Assembly: GCF_004217145.1 (NCBI RefSeq)
Contig: NZ_SHKR01000011.1
Coordinates: forward strand, 248,001 to 312,000
DNA: 64,000 nucleotides
From: Kribbella rubisoli
GTDB taxonomy: Bacteria; Actinomycetota; Actinomycetes; Propionibacteriales; Kribbellaceae
Reading direction: 5' to 3'
Of this stretch, positions 60,954-64,000 are shown one piece after another; within the stretch, counting starts at the first letter, position 1; each line of letters opens with the position of its first letter. Under the pieces are notes generated by a model. That model did not search any database, was not told the DNA's origin, and worked only from the letters and a program-made list of their open reading frames with translations. Both the position numbers and the translations under genes were made by a program.

Positions 60954-62267
60954 GTGTCGGACCTTCCTCGCAAGGCGCTGAGCCGGACCGCGAAACTTGC
61001 CAGCCTGCCCCTCGGTGTCGCCGGCCGGGCGACGGTCGGCCTGGGCAAGCGCATCGGCGGTGCTCCCGCCGAGGCCGTGTTCGCCGAGTTCCAGCGCCGG
61101 ACGGCCGATCAGCTGTTCGCCGTGCTCGGCGAGCTCAAGGGCGGCGCGATGAAGTTCGGGCAGATGCTCAGCCTGATGGAGTCCGCGATGCCGGAGGAGC
61201 TCGCGGCGCCCTACCGGGCGACCCTGACCAAGCTGCAGGACTCCGCCCCGCCGATGCCGGCCTCGACCGTGCACACGATCCTGTCGCGGGAGCTGGGCAA
61301 GCGCTGGCGGGACCGGTTCGAGGAGTTCGACGACGTGCCCGCGGCAGCCGCGTCGATCGGTCAGGTGCACCGCGGCCGGCTCAAGGACGGCCGCGAGGTC
61401 GCGATCAAACTGCAGTATCCGGGCGCCGCGGAGGCGCTCCGCTCCGACCTCAGGCAGCTCGGGCGGTTCGCGCGGACGATCGGCGCGGTGGTGCCCGGTC
61501 TCGAGGTGAAGCCGCTCGTCGCGGAGCTCCAGGAGCGGATCGGCGAGGAGCTCGACTACGACCGCGAGGCGCAGGCCCAGCAGCAGTACGCCGACGCGTT
61601 CAAGGACCACCCGGAATTCGTCGTACCTCGGGTCATCAAGCACTCCCCCACGGTCATCGTGTCCGAGTGGATCGAGGGCCGGCCGCTGTCGTCGTACATC
61701 ACCGAGGGGACGAAGCAAGAGCGGGACGCGATCGGGCTGAAGTACGTCCGGTTCATGTTCAGCGGCCCGAAGTACGCCGGTCTGCTGCACTCGGATCCGC
61801 ATCCGGGGAACTTCCGCGTGATGGCTGACGGGCGGCTCGGCGTGGTCGATTTCGGGCTGTGCGCGCGCCTCCCGGACGGTCTGCCGCCGGCGATCGGGCG
61901 GCTGCTGCGGATCTCGCTCAGGGGCGACGGAGAGGCGGTCCGGGACGGGCTCAAGGCCGAGGGCTTCATCAAGCCGCGGATGGAGATCGACCCGGAGCAG
62001 CTGATGGACTACCTGGCGCCGTTCGCGGAGCCGGCCCGGGAGGAGACGTTCCAGTTCAGCCGGGCCTGGATGCGCGCGCAGGCGAACCGGACGGGTGACT
62101 TCCGGTCGCCCAACGCGTCGCTAGCTCTCCGCCTCAACCTGCCCCCGTCGTACCTGCTGATCCACCGCGTCTGGATCGGCGGCATCGCCGTGCTGTCGCA
62201 GCTCGACGCCGAGGCCCCGTTCCGCAGCGTGCTGGAGGAGCTCCTGCCCGGCTTCACCGACGGCTGA
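60954..62267 (+). CDS. AarF/UbiB (ABC1) atypical kinase
   Basis: 437 residues. The family KxGQ motif appears as GGAMKFGQMLS; kinase-like pieces follow (VAIKLQYPGA, HSDPHPGNFR, GVVDFGLCARL). GTG start at 60954 preceded by GGAGG. Members help lipid or quinone metabolism through ATPase activity. No quinone genes adjacent. Overlaps the convergent MFS gene by 14 bp. Confidence 0.92.
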   Translation: MSDLPRKALSRTAKLASLPLGVAGRATVGLGKRIGGAPAEAVFAEFQRRTADQLFAVLGELKGGAMKFGQMLSLMESAMPEELAAPYRATLTKLQDSAPPMPASTVHTILSRELGKRWRDRFEEFDDVPAAAASIGQVHRGRLKDGREVAIKLQYPGAAEALRSDLRQLGRFARTIGAVVPGLEVKPLVAELQERIGEELDYDREAQAQQQYADAFKDHPEFVVPRVIKHSPTVIVSEWIEGRPLSSYITEGTKQERDAIGLKYVRFMFSGPKYAGLLHSDPHPGNFRVMADGRLGVVDFGLCARLPDGLPPAIGRLLRISLRGDGEAVRDGLKAEGFIKPRMEIDPEQLMDYLAPFAEPAREETFQFSRAWMRAQANRTGDFRSPNASLALRLNLPPSYLLIHRVWIGGIAVLSQLDAEAPFRSVLEELLPGFTDG

Positions 62268-63720
62268 GGGCCGGGATCGCGCGCAGCGTCACGGCCAGCA
62301 GGACCGCTACGGCCGCCAGGGCCACAGCGGTGATGCCTGCGGCCAGGTGGAGACCGCTGGTGAAGGCGTCGCGCGCTTGGTCCAGCAGGTCGCCAGTGGC
62401 GCCCTGAGCGATCGCCTCGCCGAGTGAGTTGCCGCCCTGGCCGTCGATTTGGCCGCGGTACACCGCAGTCACCACACTGCCCAGCACTGCGATGCCGAGC
62501 GAGTAGCCGAACTCGTTGCTGGTCTGCGTCAACGCTCCGGCCGAGCCGGCCTTCTCCGGCGGGACCGAGCCGATGACCAGGTTCGTGCCGAGCGTGACGA
62601 GCGGCGCCGGGCCGACGCACTGGATCGCGAAGGCGATGACCAGAACCGTCGTGGACGTCGCCAGCGACATCACGACCATCCCGACGACCGTGAACGCGAT
62701 CCCCGCCGGGATCAGCACGCTCGGTCGGATCCGCTGGGCCAGCCGGGGTGCCATCTGGAAGGCGACGGTCGTCGTGAGCATGCCCGGTACCAGCGCCAGC
62801 CCGGCAGCCAGCGGAGTCATCCCCTGGACCAGCTGGAAGTACTGCGCCACGAACACCATCACGCCACCGGACAGCATCGAGAACGCCAGCATGCTCCCGA
62901 GCGTCACGCTGAACGTCCGCCGCGTGAACAGCCGTACGTCGACCAGCGGGTCGTCCAGGCGACGCTGCCGCCGTACGAAGATCCAGCCGAACACCCCGCC
63001 CACCACCAGCGCGCCGATCGACTGCACACCCGCGCCGTGCGAGGCGAGGTGCTTCAGCCCGTGGATCGCCGGCAGGATCGCGGCCAGCGACAGCAGCACA
63101 CTCGGTACGTCGATCCGCCCGGCCTTCTCGTTGCGGTACTCCGGGAGCAGGAACGGTCCGACGACGAGCAGCACGACCATCGCCGGTACGCCGATGAGGA
63201 ACGCCGAGCCCCACCAGAAGTGGTTCAGCAGGATGCCGCCGACGATCGGACCGACCACGGCGCCGACCGTGAAGCAGCCGGCCCAGACGCCCAGCGCCTT
63301 CGCCCGCTGACCCTCGTCCGGGAACAGCGTGGAGATCAGCGACAGGGTGCACGGCGCGATCGCTGCACCTGCGATGCCGAGTACGGCGCGGGCACCGATC
63401 AGCATGCCGGGGTTCACGGAGTACGCCGCGACGATCGAGGCGATCCCGAAGACGGCAGCCGCGATCAGCAGCAGCCGACGGCGACCGAGCCGGTCACCGA
63501 GGTTGCCCATCGTGATCATCAGGCCGGCCACCATGAACCCGTACACGTCGAGGATCCACAGCTGCTGGCTGCTGGTGGCGCCGAGCGCCTCGGTCACGGC
63601 CGGGACCGCCAGCAGCATCACGAACAGGTCCAGCGACACCAGCAACGTGGCGAGGCAAAGGACGCCCAGCGCGATCCACTGTCGTCTGCTGGTCGCCACC
63701 ATGTCGGCCTCGAGGGTCAT
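62254..63720 (-). CDS. DHA2-type MFS exporter
   Basis: 488 residues, 14 membrane segments. MFS motif GNLGDRLGRRRLLLI and motif C region VGAVVGPIVGGILL. Members of this 14-segment group export drugs and dyes. ATG 63720 has GGAAGG at 8-nt spacing and is preferred over an in-frame GTG at 63750. Divergent from the DUF899 gene across 86 bp. Confidence 0.9.
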   Translation of the reverse strand: MTLEADMVATSRRQWIALGVLCLATLLVSLDLFVMLLAVPAVTEALGATSSQQLWILDVYGFMVAGLMITMGNLGDRLGRRRLLLIAAAVFGIASIVAAYSVNPGMLIGARAVLGIAGAAIAPCTLSLISTLFPDEGQRAKALGVWAGCFTVGAVVGPIVGGILLNHFWWGSAFLIGVPAMVVLLVVGPFLLPEYRNEKAGRIDVPSVLLSLAAILPAIHGLKHLASHGAGVQSIGALVVGGVFGWIFVRRQRRLDDPLVDVRLFTRRTFSVTLGSMLAFSMLSGGVMVFVAQYFQLVQGMTPLAAGLALVPGMLTTTVAFQMAPRLAQRIRPSVLIPAGIAFTVVGMVVMSLATSTTVLVIAFAIQCVGPAPLVTLGTNLVIGSVPPEKAGSAGALTQTSNEFGYSLGIAVLGSVVTAVYRGQIDGQGGNSLGEAIAQGATGDLLDQARDAFTSGLHLAAGITAVALAAVAVLLAVTLRAIPALSRR

Positions 63721-63806
63721 GATCCGGTCCTTCCGCAGGGGTGTTGTCACCTACGCGTCGAGCGGACCGGTCTGGTATCGACACCAGCCCGGACTATCTT
63801 CGAACG

Positions 63807-64000
63807 ATGGCGACGTTCGGAAATCTGCCCGAGATCGTTACGTCGGAGGACTGGCTCGCGGCCCGTCTGGAGCTGCTGAGGCTCGAGAAGGAGGTGACGC
63901 GGGCGCGCGACCGCCTGAACGCGGAGCGCCGACGGCTCCCGATGGTCCGGATGGACAAGCCGTACGTCTTCGAGGGGCCGGACGGGGAGGTCGGGCTGCT
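63807..64000 (+). CDS. DUF899-like protein (3' truncated by window edge)
   Basis: The first 64 codons of a gene running off the right edge. The start [20 protein letters not shown], the helix [20 protein letters not shown] and [19 protein letters not shown] match DUF899 thioredoxin-like proteins. No strong ribosome binding site is visible. Divergent from the MFS exporter. Confidence 0.85.
   Translation, partial: MATFGNLPEIVTSEDWLAARLELLRLEKEVTRARDRLNAERRRLPMVRMDKPYVFEGPDGEVGL

Overview
The window is a gene-dense, GC-rich actinobacterial chromosome segment. Several markers point to the Propionibacteriales, most likely a Kribbella-like or nocardioid soil bacterium: a PPA1309-family gene beside a UPF0182 membrane protein and a YlbL-type PDZ protease, an F420-associated TIGR03624-type putative hydrolase, many TetR, HxlR, PucR and XRE regulators next to their targets, secreted chitinase and subtilase genes, and an initiator tRNA with a C1:U72 acceptor end. 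This placement is an inference from gene content. No insertion sequence, CRISPR array, rRNA or chromosome origin was seen.

Left part (1-13.9 kb): a dienelactone hydrolase cut by the window edge; a divergent regulator/hydrolase pair around an 11-bp-arm palindrome; and a patchy accessory stretch (2.2-4.5 kb). That stretch holds a broken histidine-kinase copy, a secreted protein of unknown function, a tiny GyrA-like protein and a truncated paralogue of the secreted protein. Next comes the intact two-gene system the broken copy resembles: a cyclic-nucleotide-binding histidine kinase and a response regulator fused to glutaredoxin-like and thioredoxin-reductase-like domains that lack the usual cysteines. 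A GH18 chitinase, an internally deleted methyltransferase and a large subtilase follow.

Middle-left (14-29.7 kb): an XRE regulator divergent from a small zinc-tailed protein across a 17-bp-arm dyad; ilvE; a stand-alone LigD-type polymerase; two TetR regulators with recognisable tandem operators controlling an FAD monooxygenase and a drug-type ABC exporter; a proline racemase family enzyme; a sedolisin remnant; an acetate transporter; an alcohol dehydrogenase; tRNA-fMet; a GNAT protein.

Centre (29.8-38.8 kb): a housekeeping block (UPF0182, PPA1309, YlbL-type protease, small membrane protein, MoaE, TIGR03624-type, Nudix), then an unusual C-run-rich repeat tract of about 0.5 kb between convergent genes.

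Type IV pilus block (38.1-46.3 kb, minus strand): pilA, pilT, pilB, pilC, two minor pilins and a very long PilX-like protein, nearly all with overlapping stop and start codons, followed by a NarL-type response regulator. pilA has a leader that can fold into a three-way junction, and a stem-loop separates it from pilT.

Right part (46.4-64 kb): an HxlR-controlled quinone oxidoreductase; a PucR/MHS transporter/3-hydroxybutyrate dehydrogenase group; an FdhF/YdeP-type molybdoenzyme; two MFS transporters; a CGNR-like zinc-finger protein; a small P-loop kinase; an MMPL exporter; a YgjP-like metallohydrolase; a zinc-ribbon peptide; an AarF/UbiB kinase; and the start of a DUF899 gene at the right edge. 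Many convergent neighbours share stop codons or overlap by 3-26 bp.
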